Shown here one piece after another: positions 46,411 through 59,027 of a DNA stretch of 64,000 bases. How positions within the stretch are numbered: position 1 is the stretch's first letter; each line of letters begins with the position of its first letter. Both the position numbers and the translations under genes were made by a program. The DNA is from Trichobilharzia regenti. Its lineage: Eukaryota > Platyhelminthes > Trematoda > Strigeidida > Schistosomatidae. Location: assembly GCA_944472135.2 (NCBI GenBank), contig OX235270.1, forward strand, positions 83,771,168 through 83,835,167. Direction: 5' to 3'. The notes under the pieces are model-generated. The model did no database searches and had not been told where the DNA came from. It worked only from the letters and a program-made list of their open reading frames with translations.

Positions 46411-49400
46411 CAGCACTGAAATGCTATAGTATGTTTGGATGATGAAAGCTTCACAGTTTAATCAACTAGCTGAGAGAACAAAGTCAAACCAAAATCATCC
46501 ATCTGAGCTATCAAACCTTCTCTGTTAGAACAAAGAAAGAAGAAACACTGGCGCAGAATAATCTCGATCCAATTGATTTCGTCGGTTCCCATCAGCTGGG
46601 TACAACTTGAATTCTTTAATAAAATTTAAAAGTGTACAAATTTAACAAACATTTTTGCATTAGCAAGCCTATTGTCAGAGCGGCATAGTGAAATAAGACG
46701 TTGCGGCTTACAAAGTGTCTAAAATGTTGTGACATATATATATATATATATAATCTTATTAGAGAAACGTTTCTTGAAAAAAAATAATTAACAGTTGTGT
46801 TGTTTGGGTGATAACAAAAGAAAATTAGTAATAGTCACGTAATTAGAAAAGACAAGATCAAAATTTCGGTGCATATGAGACGCTGATGATGTAATACAGT
46901 GAGCAGAACTCGGAAGATCAAGAAAAAAAATCGTCTTTTACAGAGAGCTGAAGCGATCGGAATTCACCTGAAGAAGCCAAGCCTATGTGTTCAGAAGAAA
47001 TTTGTACAGCCACTTTCCTTACCGTGGTCATAGTTAGAAGAATGCATAAAAAAGGACTACTTCGCCCCCCCCGCTCCCCCTAGACCTATAAAAATTATAA
47101 TTGTCCAAATTATTTCACTTTTTCTGACCACTTCATCTTTAATTTACGTGTTATCCTTGAAAAATTAATTTATTCTAACCATTTCTACCTTTTAAAGGTG
47201 TGTATTGATTTTTCTCGTTTATTATCACCCCATTGACATTTTGACACTGTTTAATTATTGAAAAAATTATCTCTTAAGACAACCAAGCGAAAAATAACGG
47301 GGTGGGGGGGCGAGTGAAAAGATAAGTTAACAAAATTAGAAAACAAAGAGTTACTAAGAATTGAGTCATCGGGGTAATTGTAGTCGAACAAAGGATTCTT
47401 TTTGGACACATAAGTCAGGCTTCAATCGTTTTATTGCTATAGCTTCAGCAAATCTGAGAAGACTATTAGTTCTACCTCTAGTATTAATGTTGAGTTAAGA
47501 AAATTAGTTTTAGTCTTTATAAACCTCATTCAAAATGGTAGGATTTTCACATCTAATTTACCCATATACCTGCATATGTTTATATGTACTTGTCCAAAAT
47601 AAGGTTTCCATGAATGCTTAGAAATATACTCCTTGAAAATGTTTTATTTATTATCGCTCATGTTTTAAAAAAAAGAGGTAAAGTCATTATCAACCTTTAA
47701 AAATGCGCAATAAAGTACGAAACGACAGTCAGACAGTGAGAGATTCGTTCTTTTTTTTAATTTTCCTTCGTCTCACGGCTGACTGTCTACTGTCCGCTGT
47801 CATTCTATGAACAGTAGTCAACGGATGAAAGTATAATTTCAAAGATTTATTATATATCTTGATAAAGCAGGTTAGATCATATTTTGCAGTATAAAATGAC
47901 ATCATTTCACTTCTCAGGTTCGCATCAGTTGTAGACCACCTGAGATTGCAATGGTTTCAAGAGGATGAGAATGACATACTTGAATGGTAGTGGAGAAAAT
48001 ACTATCAATAAATTTATCGAGAGTGTAAGCAACACTTATCATCAATTTATATGCAATTCATAGTGGAAAACAAAAAAGGGAGGTGAAAATGGAAAGAAAT
48101 ACAAACAGCGTTAACCTATAGGGTTAAAAGAAAATTATAGTTCATAGGATATCAGTTAGTTGCATGAGCTGAATACACCCCAGTATGCATAATTGTACAA
48201 TCAGTCAATGTAAGCAAAATGAAAGTGAATCTACAAAGGAAGTGAGAAATTGACTACATTCTGCTTTCGTAAGCATAAAATTGGTTGCAAGCGCTTGATT
48301 TCAATCGTAGTAATTATGATGACTGCTGCACATTTAACTTTTTGAACAATTCTCTAATCTCAACAAAGTATCATGTATTCCCAAAGTATCCGATGATTTC
48401 ACTTTAAATACATATTTCTTGAAATATGCTCAAAAAACGGCATCGAAGTCCACTTTTTGTCCTACCGATGTACTTGCTATCGTAAGTGCTTATAAATTTA
48501 TGAGTGCAGTTGTCTGCTATTATACGTGTTGTTGCGTAAGGACTTAGCGAACGTAGCTGCATGGAAACATTCTCTCACTGCTTCTTCTGTCCTTTTATCA
48601 ATCCTTTGAAATACTGCTTAACCTTTTGCATAGAGTTGAGTGTTTCGTTTTCCTGATCTTCACAATAAATCCCGCTATCCGCTATCTCTTAGGTATTTCT
48701 CACAAGGTCCTCTTCCTCTTTCAGTTTACTGGCTGAACACAGCTTTCTGATTGTTGTACAACCTTTTCACTAATCCATACGTATATAGCTGACAGGACAA
48801 AGGCTGTTATAATAAGGATTCTGTCTTGTTTTTGGACTATACTATCGTTTCTGTTTGTGACATTAAAATCTAGGGGAGAAATTAAACTCCTTGTCTATTT
48901 GGGATTCCATATTGATGTACATGTTAGGATGTACATTGGAAAGGCTTTACTGTAGAACGTCATCTTTCGTGGAGTAGCTAATAACAAATTTATTCTAGGA
49001 ACACTACTTTTGAGGCGGGAGACTCTTCGAAAACAAGAAGAATCTAACAAATAAAATAGTTTTGGAGCAAACTTTCACGCTGGCCGTAGCCTGCGTCCTC
49101 TTGTAAAACGCGTTCGAGAAAGCTATCCAGTCTGGCTAGTGAAGTGAGAACGCAAGTGTGTATACATTTTAATAACTGAACATCTAGTGGACTCAGAACA
49201 TAAAGTTCCATTTGAAAAGTCCTTCAGAGTTATTTAAAAGATTCGATCAAACCTCCCAAGCGGAATAGAATCAAGGTATCTGGGCATGGCTGAAGTTCAA
49301 GCGATCCGAAATTTCAAGCCTACACCATGCATCCCAAAGAAATACATCCAGCTTTTGTTTCAATCATTCCAATTTCTTCGTCTTTTATGCAACCTCTAAC

Positions 49401-52133
49401 ACACTGGTCTACTAATACTACTAATATTACTATTAAAACTGCTAGCGGTAATACGACAAATAACAATATTGTAATTTTCCGATTGCATCCTTAAACATTT
49501 CCCACTATGTGTTATTTGATAAAACGTTTAGAATTTTCTGGAGAATTTAGTAAAGAGTTATTTTCTCCCCATATCATCTGCAATATTTTTGCCACTACGT
49601 AATTCTATTCCTTTGGCAAAACTACTTTACGCTCATTTGTTCATGACAAAGAAACCAAAGGGCACTGGACAACTGTTTCACCCCAGTTACAGGCTCTTCA
49701 ACAGAGAGTCCTATGGAACAGCTGAATAATGCTCAAAACATATTCATCACAACTGACAACATGAAAGTTCTGGGTGCGCATGGCTGCTCAGTTCACAGTT
49801 AGCATGAAATAGCAGTACAACACTTTTTATTTTTCAAGGATTCTTCAATTGACGTGAGTTCATCAAGAAATCCGAGTTGAATGTAATCACCCTTTCGCAG
49901 GCTTAACATTTAAGTATTCAGTTTAAATAGCATGGAGAAATCTTCCACCATACTATTGTACTCAGAAAAAAAATTCATGTCTCAGATAAATACTCAGAAA
50001 AACAGGTAACTGAATGATTTGAGTACTTGATCTTGAAGCTTAACATCTGAAAATGTACCTGACTTTCGGTTGCTTCTGTCAAACACCGCTGAATAGTAGT
50101 CATTTTAAATGAAATTCCACAATAATAGATCACCGTGATACGTAAGATTTGCGTAGTTCAAACACACTTCAAAATATGCAGACTGGTGTCTTCATCGAAC
50201 AGCTTTTTTTTCAGCCAACCAGGTGTGCACAAAAGTGTAGCTCAGAAGACACTAGGCGTCCAGAACATATATGAAAACATCATGTTTATAAATATGAAGC
50301 AAATGGCTTAATATCCATGTGGTCATGGTAATAATAAAAGCGTAGCAGTGTATGCAGGTTAATGCAAAAACGATAAGTGAAGAGAAACGATAACCAAACG
50401 TAAATGGTTCGTAAAAGCTTCACCGAACTAAATTCGTCATTCCGAGAAAACAGATTACACTGTGAGCGCACTGTTTAGCCTTCTACTCTTTCCAGGTATG
50501 ATATGTGCTTGTAAGTAGAAGATATGAAAACGCTGAAAGTTGATGATCACAATTACATTTGGTCATTCGCTTGATTTAGGTAAAACGGTAAACGTAAAGA
50601 ACAGCCACTACAGAGCACGAACGCACCAATGGTCTTGAACGCAGATTGTTTTCGTTGGATTACAGAACATTCTGTGTATTATACACCAGAAAGCTTCTTT
50701 TTTTATATTTTACCTTGAAGTAACTAAAAAAAGACTTCTCAATTGCAATGAAGGGTATCAATTTTCAAATTTTACAGCTATCAAGATGTGAACATTCCTT
50801 CGACTTACATATTTACACAAGAAATATAGATAATCATAATAAACCTCAGCCCTAATCGTCACCTTAATCCTAACCTTGACCTTAATGTGTTATCAACTAA
50901 TTGTTCAAACAGTACTGAAAATTAGATCAAGATGAAATTGAAACTCAATTCTTGCACAGAATTTACACTGGTATGGTAATAACGGTGACTTCTGTAATCC
51001 AACGAGAGGTATGCATTCATCGTCACTGGTGCGTTCGCACTCCATGGTCGCTATTCTTTAGGTGTCGACCTGACATTCAATTCTTGAGACAGCAACTAAG
51101 TCGGCATTCTAAAGTTCAGGGGTCTCAATTTCTTCCAAGTATCTGTTATCATCCAACAACAGGTTATGACTTCATGAATCTAATGACTACAGGTTCTGTA
51201 ATCCAAGAAACAGCTTGCCTTCAAGGCCACTGGCGAGTTCTGTAGGTTGGCTGGTAAAACAGCATATAAGAGTACTAAGTAAGGAAGGTAAGCCAATCTA
51301 TTAAGTTGTGAGAAATCATCATTTACAGAGTTGTGCTAGGCACTCTGATCGATCTTCGACCTAAATGGAAATATCAGTTGAAGAATTAACAACTTGTATA
51401 GTTTGGTGTAGATGAATCAAACGAGAGCATGACATCAATTCATGTCGAGGATATGACCTACCTAGAGAGAGAGAGAGATAGAGAGGGTCATTAGAGCGGT
51501 AAGATCCAACGGTTGGAGACTATTTATGGTATGGCTCATAATAAATAACTACGCTCAAGTTAAAACAAGAAGAAACACTCAGCTGCATGCTAGACGATGA
51601 AATGGTCAGCTACAACTGAAATACATCTCTTTCGGTGAAAACAATACGCATTAAAATGCTGTTAAAGTTATATTGAATGGTAAAATATTCAATATATAAA
51701 TGCACAGTTTGAAAATTGACTTTCTCCAAGTGGCATAAAAATGATTTATCTCCTAAAATGAAAATAACTAGTTATGGTAAAAGCTGGCAGAGTTATAAAT
51801 CCACATTTTTAGGGGATAAGTTATGCATGGAAAAAAAAAACATATATATATATATATATATATATGCATTCTGTTTAAACTATGTATAATATTAAATGTT
51901 GTTAGGCGACAGTTGTATCGAAGTTGTTTGTGTTGAACATCTTAACTAAACAACAGTCGCGAATGTGAATCTCTTTTTTTCCGATGAAACAATGATTCGA
52001 CTGGAATATTATGCATTTTCATGATACATGGTTATGCTTCTACTTTTTATTGTTTCAAGTCACTTCATTTTTGAAGAGACTGTTTCTAAGGTTATCGGTG
52101 TAAAAATTAGTTAGTTTACTGGTTCGATTATTG
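46411..52133. other. 5.7-kb AT-rich stretch largely without recognised features
   Basis: Compared with the rest of the window this part is strikingly free of the A-D SINE families and RTE fragments. It holds short TA tracts at about 46733-46752 and 51842-51866, a poly-G-rich spot near 47300-47310, a GA tract near 51462-51487, and only short chance frames (50286-50471, 50952-51245). It may be intergenic sequence downstream of the Rab-like gene. Confidence 0.4.
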
Positions 52134-52341
52134 TTATAAAGGACAGCATTTAGATGGAAATAGTCGGTCTGAATTGTTTACTGCTTCCATTGCCGCTGAT
52201 GCTTTGATACTCGGTGATTTGATAGACACGTTATCTTTGTCGTCATCAATTCTGTTCGACTTCTTTAAGGCTCCGTTGAGTTGACGAAATGAAGGAGTCG
52301 GTGAGGTTACGCAGGTTGTAAATTTCGCTTGAAGTAGGTGC
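52134..52341 (-). CDS. Rab-family small GTPase, terminal coding exon
   Basis: Terminal exon on the minus strand. It follows a polypyrimidine-rich acceptor ending 'cttacattag' at 52342-52351. It encodes 68 residues after completing a split codon, opening HLLQAKFTT and ending SKCCPL with TAA. The upstream exon 59239-59315 ends with two bases of a codon (GA) and this exon starts with one (G), giving Glu and a continuous IAE-HLLQ helix. The tail is long, polar and low in hydrophobics, like a Rab hypervariable region. The CC four residues from the end suits geranylgeranylation, which would anchor the protein to membranes. What else: it could belong to another gene if another exon lies between. I am fairly sure it is a true exon because of its composition, acceptor and phase. 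Confidence 0.65.
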
Positions 52342-52913
52342 CTAATGTAAGTAAACAAAGAACAACACTATTTTAGAGACAAATCTGTCGTATCAGGTCT
52401 ATCAAAGAAGTTTTTATCCACTCAATAACATATATATACATATATATATGCATAGAAAAAAGGAGAGTTCATTAAATAGTGTTCTTGAAAGAGCAGAAAT
52501 CAACATTGACGACGAAAAACCAGCCAGTTGGCCTTATTTAACATCATAATTAACTAAAGTATGTCTTACAGATTTCGAAACTTGAATAGTCTACAGAAAG
52601 CTGACTGACATAAACCAAACAGTAAAGTACACAAATATTCATGTAATTAGGTAAACGGAAAGCTAAGGAAAAAGGATGTTCATCTGGACGGAAACTGTCT
52701 GTTGTATTATCAGGGTGGAAGAAAATCAGAAAGGAATCCTGATTCAAGTTATTTCGACTCATTTAGTATATGTAAAGTTTCTTTGGTCATTAATCTGAGC
52801 GAAACACAAGTGATCATTAGTTAACAGCAGTTGAACTCTTGACGTTAAGAATATATCAGAAGCTGATATGAAACTCTTAAGGAGCTTAGGAATAACAGCG
52901 ACCTAATCAACCT

Positions 52914-53130
52914 ATAGCGTTGATGGCACAGCGATAGAATGCTTGCCAACCACGCATGTGGTCCAAGGTTCGATCCCCGGCCGACTCACTCCTTTACCTC
53001 GCTAAACCAGTAACAAGACTGGTAAAGAGGTAAGGTTAGATATGAGGATAGCAACTCCATTTCGTAAGAATAAACTCCAGTGCTACCGAAACTTCAAGCC
53101 CTCAGCTTGAAGCCCTATGTTCCACTGGGC
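52914..53130 (+). mobile_element. Family A1 SINE, diverged subfamily
   Basis: A-box-like 'tggcacagcga', B-box-like 'aggttcgatcccc', then 'tacctcgctaaaccagtaac', 'ggtaaagaggtaaggtt' and the end 'ccctatgttccactgggcc'. It lies in the proposed Rab intron. Confidence 0.85.
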
Positions 53131-54085
53131 CAAGAGTCACGTTAACTATCTACTCAGTTTTTACACACAGAGGGGCATTGTTACATTGTATGAGACTTTT
53201 CGCCCATAGTTCACCGCTTATTATCATAACAAGGTGTTCACATGTCTTTCCAAATTTGCAGTTATTATTACAACACCATCACCGTGTGTGTCTCTGTGTG
53301 TTGTGTCCATTAAACCTGTCCAAATCCTTCTTATACATTAATTTCAAGTTGTCAATGCGTAGAATGTGTGGGAACTTGGTCGGTGTATAGACTAACTATG
53401 AAATTGTGGAAGTGATTAGTAGCATATATGAAAGCGTTTCTGCCTTGTTGCACTCTCTGACATAGACAACTAAGCTGCTAAGCTCCCTATGTCTTCCTGG
53501 AGAACATCTTCAGTGATGTTCATTATTTTCTCTTGTTGATATTCTTTTAGGCGATTGATCAGCATTGCTAACTGCTTAGAACAGACGCAAAAGAAGTGAT
53601 TAAACAGTTAGTTGACTGAGGGTGACTGATTTTATAAGTTTTAAGAGAATAAATGACGTAAACAGTCTCCTTATTAGTTAGCTATACACAACTTCCTAGG
53701 GACTTTAAGTTCTTATCACAGCATGTGATGCTTTATATTAGATATATGCATTTTCAACTTCTCCCAACAGTGATATACAATTCCGTCTGTTATCTTTAAC
53801 AGTTTCAGACGTATTATCGCTGAATACAAGCAGAAGTAAGCATGTATTGGTGTAAATCAGGAAATTGTTATCATGACTTGATAAAATCTTGACTAGCACT
53901 AATTCCTCCACATTAAGGAAGTGAGTCTGTCTACAGACAATGTAATTGACGTAAATAGAGACTGAATAACAAGGCGTTAATCTTATTGGTTGAAGGCTGT
54001 AAGGAATAGCTAAATCTACAAAGGAAAAACAGCACTCTTAATCAGTCATTAGATTTTCATTATTTCTTCTCCTTAAGCTGTTTCT

Positions 54086-54326
54086 GGGTGCGTCAGTGGT
54101 ATAGCGGTTAGCACGCTCGCCGACCATGCATATGGTCCGGGGTTCGATCCCCGGCCACCGACGCACTCCTTTACCTCACTGAGCCAGAAATAATGCTGGT
54201 AAAAAGGAAAGGTTGGGCATGAGGCTAGCAACCCCATCCTGTAAAAATTAAACACTGCTACAGAAACTTCAAGCCACTAGCGTGGAGCCCTATGTTCCAC
54301 TGGGAACGTGAAGGAAAAATTATTTT
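54086..54326 (+). mobile_element. Family A1 SINE, full length and well preserved
   Basis: Perhaps the best A1 copy: A-box-like 'tggtatagcgg', B box 'ggggttcgatcccc' perfectly palindromic around the T loop, complete body including 'gaggctagcaaccccatcc', and the 3' end 'ccctatgttccactgggaac'. A tail of A/T runs follows. Flanking 'aagctgtttct' (54075-54085) and 'aaactgtttct' (54331-54341) differ by one base and may be the target-site duplication. Confidence 0.9.
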
Positions 54327-54399
54327 TTTTCAAACTGTTTCTTGATGAAATCATCTCTGTTCTACTGTTTTTTTTTCTTGGCATCACTATCAACTGGCT

Positions 54400-55030
54400 C
54401 CACTATTGTCGAAAAGCTATCATTCCCTCTCAACATGATCTTCCCTATGTCACCCTCTGGAGCATATCCAAACCGTCCCTACCACTCAGTTTCCACTCGC
54501 TTGGTGGTGTATGATGTCATTCAACAGTCTCCTTCCAGTTCACCTCCATTTCCTTGCTCATATTTTCTGAGTAACAAGTAGCTTCTTGGTTAGTTGACTG
54601 GCTTCCGAAGCTTCTTGTTGCTTATGCCTTCCACAACTAGCCATTTGACCTCCAGTATCAAGCGAAGATGAGCAGCTTGCTTTTTGTGACACGCTCACCA
54701 AATCGCTGAACCATATAGGAAAATTCACTTCATGTTCATATTAAAAAAACTCGAATCTTGTTCTGTTTGCTGAGAATTGTAGATGCCCTGATCGATTTAC
54801 GAGTGATGAAAGTCTGTCCATCTGATATCTTGTCTGGCTTTGAAAACCTTATTCATTTCGCCTGTAGTGGAAATGTAAACTGTGCTGCCCAGATTAGGCT
54901 ATTGAGGGAGATGATCTCCTTTACATTCCAGTTCGTGGTGATTTGCGTTTCTTGTTAGCAAGGGGAGTTTCATCATCTCTGCCTACTCTACGTTCATTTG
55001 AAATCTCATTTTCGAAGCCTCTTCTCTGCC
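54400..55030 (-). mobile_element. RTE (SR2-like) fragment, highly diverged
   Basis: On the minus strand the order of segments follows the RTE tail: a degenerate KTE-like region near 55000, 'gatgaaactccccttgc', the 'cagactttcatcactcg' region near 54800, then 'ccatatggttc'-type sequence near 54700 and the WRWxG-like region near 54540. Indels are frequent. Located in the proposed Rab intron. Confidence 0.65.
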
Positions 55031-55269
55031 AAATAGTGCTGAAAATACAGTCCATACTAACATGACCATCCAAATCCTAAGGCAGAAAAGTTATTTATAT
55101 ATCCACGCGTCAGACTTATAGAAGTACATAAAGAATTTTGTTATATTCGTCAATCAAGAAAAAGGAGCATGGTATTTGTTTCACATGACAGAGTAATTTC
55201 ATTTTCATCCTGTAATTATCATTATTACTGTTAATAATCTGATAACAGAAAGACATGCCAATTACATTC

Positions 55270-55445
55270 ACTGATAATACGCCAACTGAATATTAGATGG
55301 TTGGAGGCAATCGCCGCAAAGCCCTACTTGAAAGGGTATCTGCAATCTGGAACGAACTCATATCCCATTCAAGATTTGAACCGGCGTCAACCAGTGTTGC
55401 GGTCAGAGGCATTACCACTGAGCTGTTCAGGCTGATAGCTGATCT
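55270..55445 (-). mobile_element. Family D tRNA-derived SINE
   Basis: Minus-strand copy of the repeat at 39735-39915. 'agctcagtggtaatgcctct' reads as the A-box region, 'ccggttcaaatct' as the B box, and the far end is 'gattgcctccaaccatctaa'. Here the B box is better preserved than in the other copy. Confidence 0.78.
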
Positions 55446-55479
55446 CCTGTAGGATTGTATGGGATATTTTGATCTGACA

Positions 55480-55697
55480 AGTCCCCCAGTGAAACATAGG
55501 GCTTCAAGCTAGTGGTTTAAAGTTTCTGTAGCAGTGTTTAATTTAACAGGATGGGATTGCTAGTCTCATGCCCAACCTTTCCTTTTTACCAGCATTATTT
55601 CTGGTTTAGAGAGGTAAAGAAGTGCGTCGCCCGGGATCGAATCCCGAACCATGTGCATGGTCGGTGAGCGTCTAAGCCGCTTAGCCGCCGACACACA
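55480..55697 (-). mobile_element. Family A1 SINE
   Basis: Minus-strand copy with B-box complement 'gggatcgaatccc', the body segments 'tttaccagcattatttctgg' and 'ttgctagtctcatgcccaac', and the RTE-like 3' end 'gtgaaacatagggcttc' complement. Located in the proposed Rab intron. Confidence 0.87.
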
Positions 55698-56149
55698 AGT
55701 TACTGAATAGCACTGATTAAATCATGGCATAGACGTTTCCCTCATCGACCACTGATTCGCAACATTCAACAATCAGTGCATTTCTATCACTCGTGAGATT
55801 ATTTGACATAGTCTGTGTTCGGTAAACAGATACTTATGCATCGAATAATGTGAATGAAGATGCATTGAAAATTCAGGTCGCGAAAGGATTCGAAACAAGC
55901 CGACTAATGACTAGCTGTTAATGAAGTGTTAACGCTTGATTTGTAAGCGTGTTAAGAATCTGTTTCATCAAGGTGATAATTACAAACGAACTATTGATTT
56001 AATGTAAAAAAAAACTGAACAACTAGAAGGAAAGCTAACATAAATCTTTGTGAAGATGAATAATGGATTGATCATTAGCTCTAAATTATTTCAGCAACTA
56101 CAGCCTTCTGGTTATATAAAATCCCCATTCACATAGTCTTCCTAAAATG

Positions 56150-56640
56150 ATATCTAACCAATGTCAGCTCATGATGAAATCCTGTAACCAATCAACCAAA
56201 TCTCTACAAAACAATACTTGAATATCAATGAGACGCTTACTGGCGACTGGCTCTATTCAGGTAGGTAGTTACCTGGGGTTCCAGTGGGAAGTCGTGACCA
56301 GTAGGGTGCAGCAGGTCGGGTGTGAGGACAAATATTCGCCGAAGACATTGGCTAGAGGTTGTGCTATGTTGTGAGTTGGCAGAAGTTAGAATTCATGGGC
56401 TGGCCGTTGGATCGAGTCCCAGTGGCTTAATGGTCCACGAGCTAGCTCGCCGGCCTTGTAACCAGGAGGTCCTGGGTTCGAATCCCGGTGGGCGCGCCTA
56501 CTGCTGAAGAGTCCCAAACTAAAACGAAACAGTTGTCCAGTACTCCCAGGTTTTTCAATGGTTCTCTAACCGATGTCAGCTCATGATGAAATCCTGTAAC
56601 CAATCAACCAAATCCCTACAAACCAATACTTGAATAAAAT
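56150..56640 (+). mobile_element. Family B repeat, full length, with direct copies of its end
   Basis: The clearest plus-strand family B copy: A-box-like 'tggcttaatgg' at about 56421 and B box 'gggttcgaatccc' at about 56472. A terminal segment of about 70 bases occurs twice in direct orientation (about 56154-56223 and 56570-56636), so a second partial copy precedes the full one. Confidence 0.87.
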
Positions 56641-57457
56641 GATATCGTTAATTGCATAGACGTCAATGTATCCAAGGTGAGAAGGATGCCTCTGAAAACA
56701 CTGTCTCTCTCTCCTCACTAATATCCCTCTCCGAGAAACTAGTTCTTTTTAGTGATGATAAACACGAAAGTCATTCGTTAGAGTTTTCGAAAGTTTAACA
56801 TGGAACAATTTTTAGAACAAGTGAGCATTATTCAGTGAACAAGCAAATAAATTTGACCTAATAATTTATCAGAAATTATAGCAGCAGCTGTTCCCACTCC
56901 TTATTTCCTGTACAAAAAAAACAAGTCAGATCTTCATTCTTAATCATCAAATTGGTACAAATGATCATAGATGACCCGGTGAATTTTTACACTGTAACTA
57001 ACTGCATACCATGATTATTCGTATCTTTTGTTTACTCTGCAAGACTTATTTTTTTTTAATCTTATGACTATATTTATCATCAAAGTGATGACCTCAAGAT
57101 ATTGAAGGATAAAAATAATAGCAAGGGAATTATACGAGAGAAGAAAAAAAGCCAGTAATATCATACTAATGTGTTCTATTGCTACACTGTTTTACAGTGA
57201 TATGACTCAAAACTATTCCCAACGGCTTAGATGCATTCATTCTGTGAAATTTCACAGATCTATTAAATCCTCATACTTTTCCATGTTTATATCCTTTCTC
57301 TCGTAGATTTCTGTGCATTATTCCTCTTCTGAATGTTTCTCTTCTCTCTTTACCTTTGTGTGTGTGTGTGACATCTTGAACCGCTACATTTTTGTAAGAA
57401 GTTCTACGTTCAGACTAAATTGCTTAGTAACCTGGAGCTCCAGGTGCCGGGCTACGA
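56641..57457. other. Intronic stretch without recognised features
   Basis: Nothing recognised apart from a short (TG)n at about 57357-57370. Confidence 0.4.
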
Positions 57458-57612
57458 AACCCTATTGCTAAAGTCATGTGAAGAGGAGATGAAAGCGTGT
57501 AGGCAGACATGGGGCCAGGTGAAAACTCTAGCAGAGAACAGAACGCGATGGAGACGCGCGGCTGAGTCCCTATGTTCCTCTAGGAATTAAAGGAAATAAT
57601 AATAATAAATCA
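57458..57612 (+). mobile_element. RTE (SR2-like) extreme 3' end
   Basis: 'gaagaggagatgaaagcgtg', then 'ggccaggtgaaaactctagc', then 'ccctatgttcctctagg' and an AAT tail at 57597-57608. Very close to the 3' end of the copy at 36895-37026, so a relatively young, strongly 5'-truncated insertion. Confidence 0.88.
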
Positions 57613-58796
57613 TCCGAATTAATGATACGGCAATGCACAGCTTATCGATGGATTGTAATCACCTTATCCATTTCCACAGAAGAAGTAGTTAATATCCAGT
57701 GACCCATATGTATGTACCTAAATAGTGACGAGTACCCAACTAACCACTGTCCTAAATCACTTCTGAAATCGATATATATATATATATGTAATTTCTCGGC
57801 AGGTCACTGGGAAGTAACAAATGTCATGTTTCTAGTCCTTTGCGACAGTGATAACTGAATTCTGTCAGTCATGCCTGTAATATGGCCACCAAGCTGGATC
57901 ACCCACCATCGCGGTATACTTCGAATCAACCCTAGGTGGTTTTTGGTATCCGCGAGCACTGCTTTACGCTACCAGACTCCATTTAGAATTTAATGTATTC
58001 AGTAGATCAGCTGAGAAATGCTAAAGATGACTGAATTTGCATGTATCACCCTACCAGTGTTAAGCATAGCAAAGTTAGACATAAAACTGGATATTTGAAG
58101 ATATTTCCGCCTTTAATCATTAAGAGTTAACAGATGGCGTTTGGCTGAACAAGCCCGCATAAAAAGTACAGAAACGTTTTGTCCAGGACATTATTTAATA
58201 GTCATCGAGGACATCACTATCCAGCCGGAAACAACCTGTTGCTGTACGTCAATCCAAAATAGAATATACTGCATATAATTTATCTAACTCTTAACTATCG
58301 AAACGTTTACTGTTGTTTAAAAGGTTTGGACGACATCACACTGAAGCCAAAACATCCTGTTGCTGGTTTGCATTTTCAGACACATTTATATAACACATTA
58401 TTTTATTTAACAATAATCTGGTTAAAAAGAAATACAGTAATAAAAAACGAATCGCATGATGGAATAAAACATTGTGTTTACGTGTTGATGTCATACAGGG
58501 ACAACATCACTTAGTGAATTAGGTTTAGGAGAAAACTGTTTGAGAACAATCAAACCTCGGCTTTCTTTTAATAGAACTGGTAATTAGAAGAATTTCACTG
58601 AACGCATCATTTCTAATATCAACGTACAGACCTAAGATATTAAAAGTATAAAGGGCTGCGGTGTCTAAGTTTGATCTATACACCGTTTAGGATAACGCAA
58701 TCCTAGTCCATTGCTTAGGATAACAAATATTAATATTTGAGAGACTGTCAACGGTTTCACAGGAGAAACTATTTCTCATTCATATAAACTAGAAGT
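57613..58796. other. Intronic stretch without recognised features
   Basis: Contains a short TA tract near 57772-57786. No exon-like or repeat sequence recognised. Confidence 0.4.
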
Positions 58797-58831
58797 TAAT
58801 TGGTGGATGGTGACTAGCAGTGGGATCCACT

Positions 58832-58895
58832 ATGGGCATTTCATCTTATTTAGGACTCGTCAACTGGATGTACCTGTATTCCACAGTGAGTGACG
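58832..58895 (-). ncRNA. Degenerate hammerhead ribozyme, minus strand
   Basis: On the minus strand: 'ttgacga', then a stem II region 'gtcctaaataagat' that no longer pairs fully, then 'gaaatgcc' with GAAA intact. The stem I strand 'ggtacatcca' is retained. Confidence 0.55.
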
Positions 58896-58961
58896 GCTTT
58901 CTCACTGAGGCTCGAACCCAGTGCCCATAGTTTCAAAAGGCCAACATCACTCACTGCGGAA

Positions 58962-59027
58962 TGCAGGTGCATCCAGTTGACGAGTCCCGAATAGGACGAA
59001 GTGCGCATCCTAGATTACACTGCTAGT
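58962..59027 (+). ncRNA. Degenerate hammerhead ribozyme, plus strand
   Basis: Core strand 1 'ttgacga' (CTGANGA with the first C changed), stem II 'gtcccgaataggac' still paired, core strand 2 'gaag' (GAAA changed), and stem I pieces 'ggtgcatcca' / 'atcctagatt'. Probably impaired. Confidence 0.6.

Noticed and set aside
50952..51245. Plus-strand frame with internally similar segments (SVIQ...HW)
   Set aside because: The similarity between the two halves is weak and short; no known family and no splice support.
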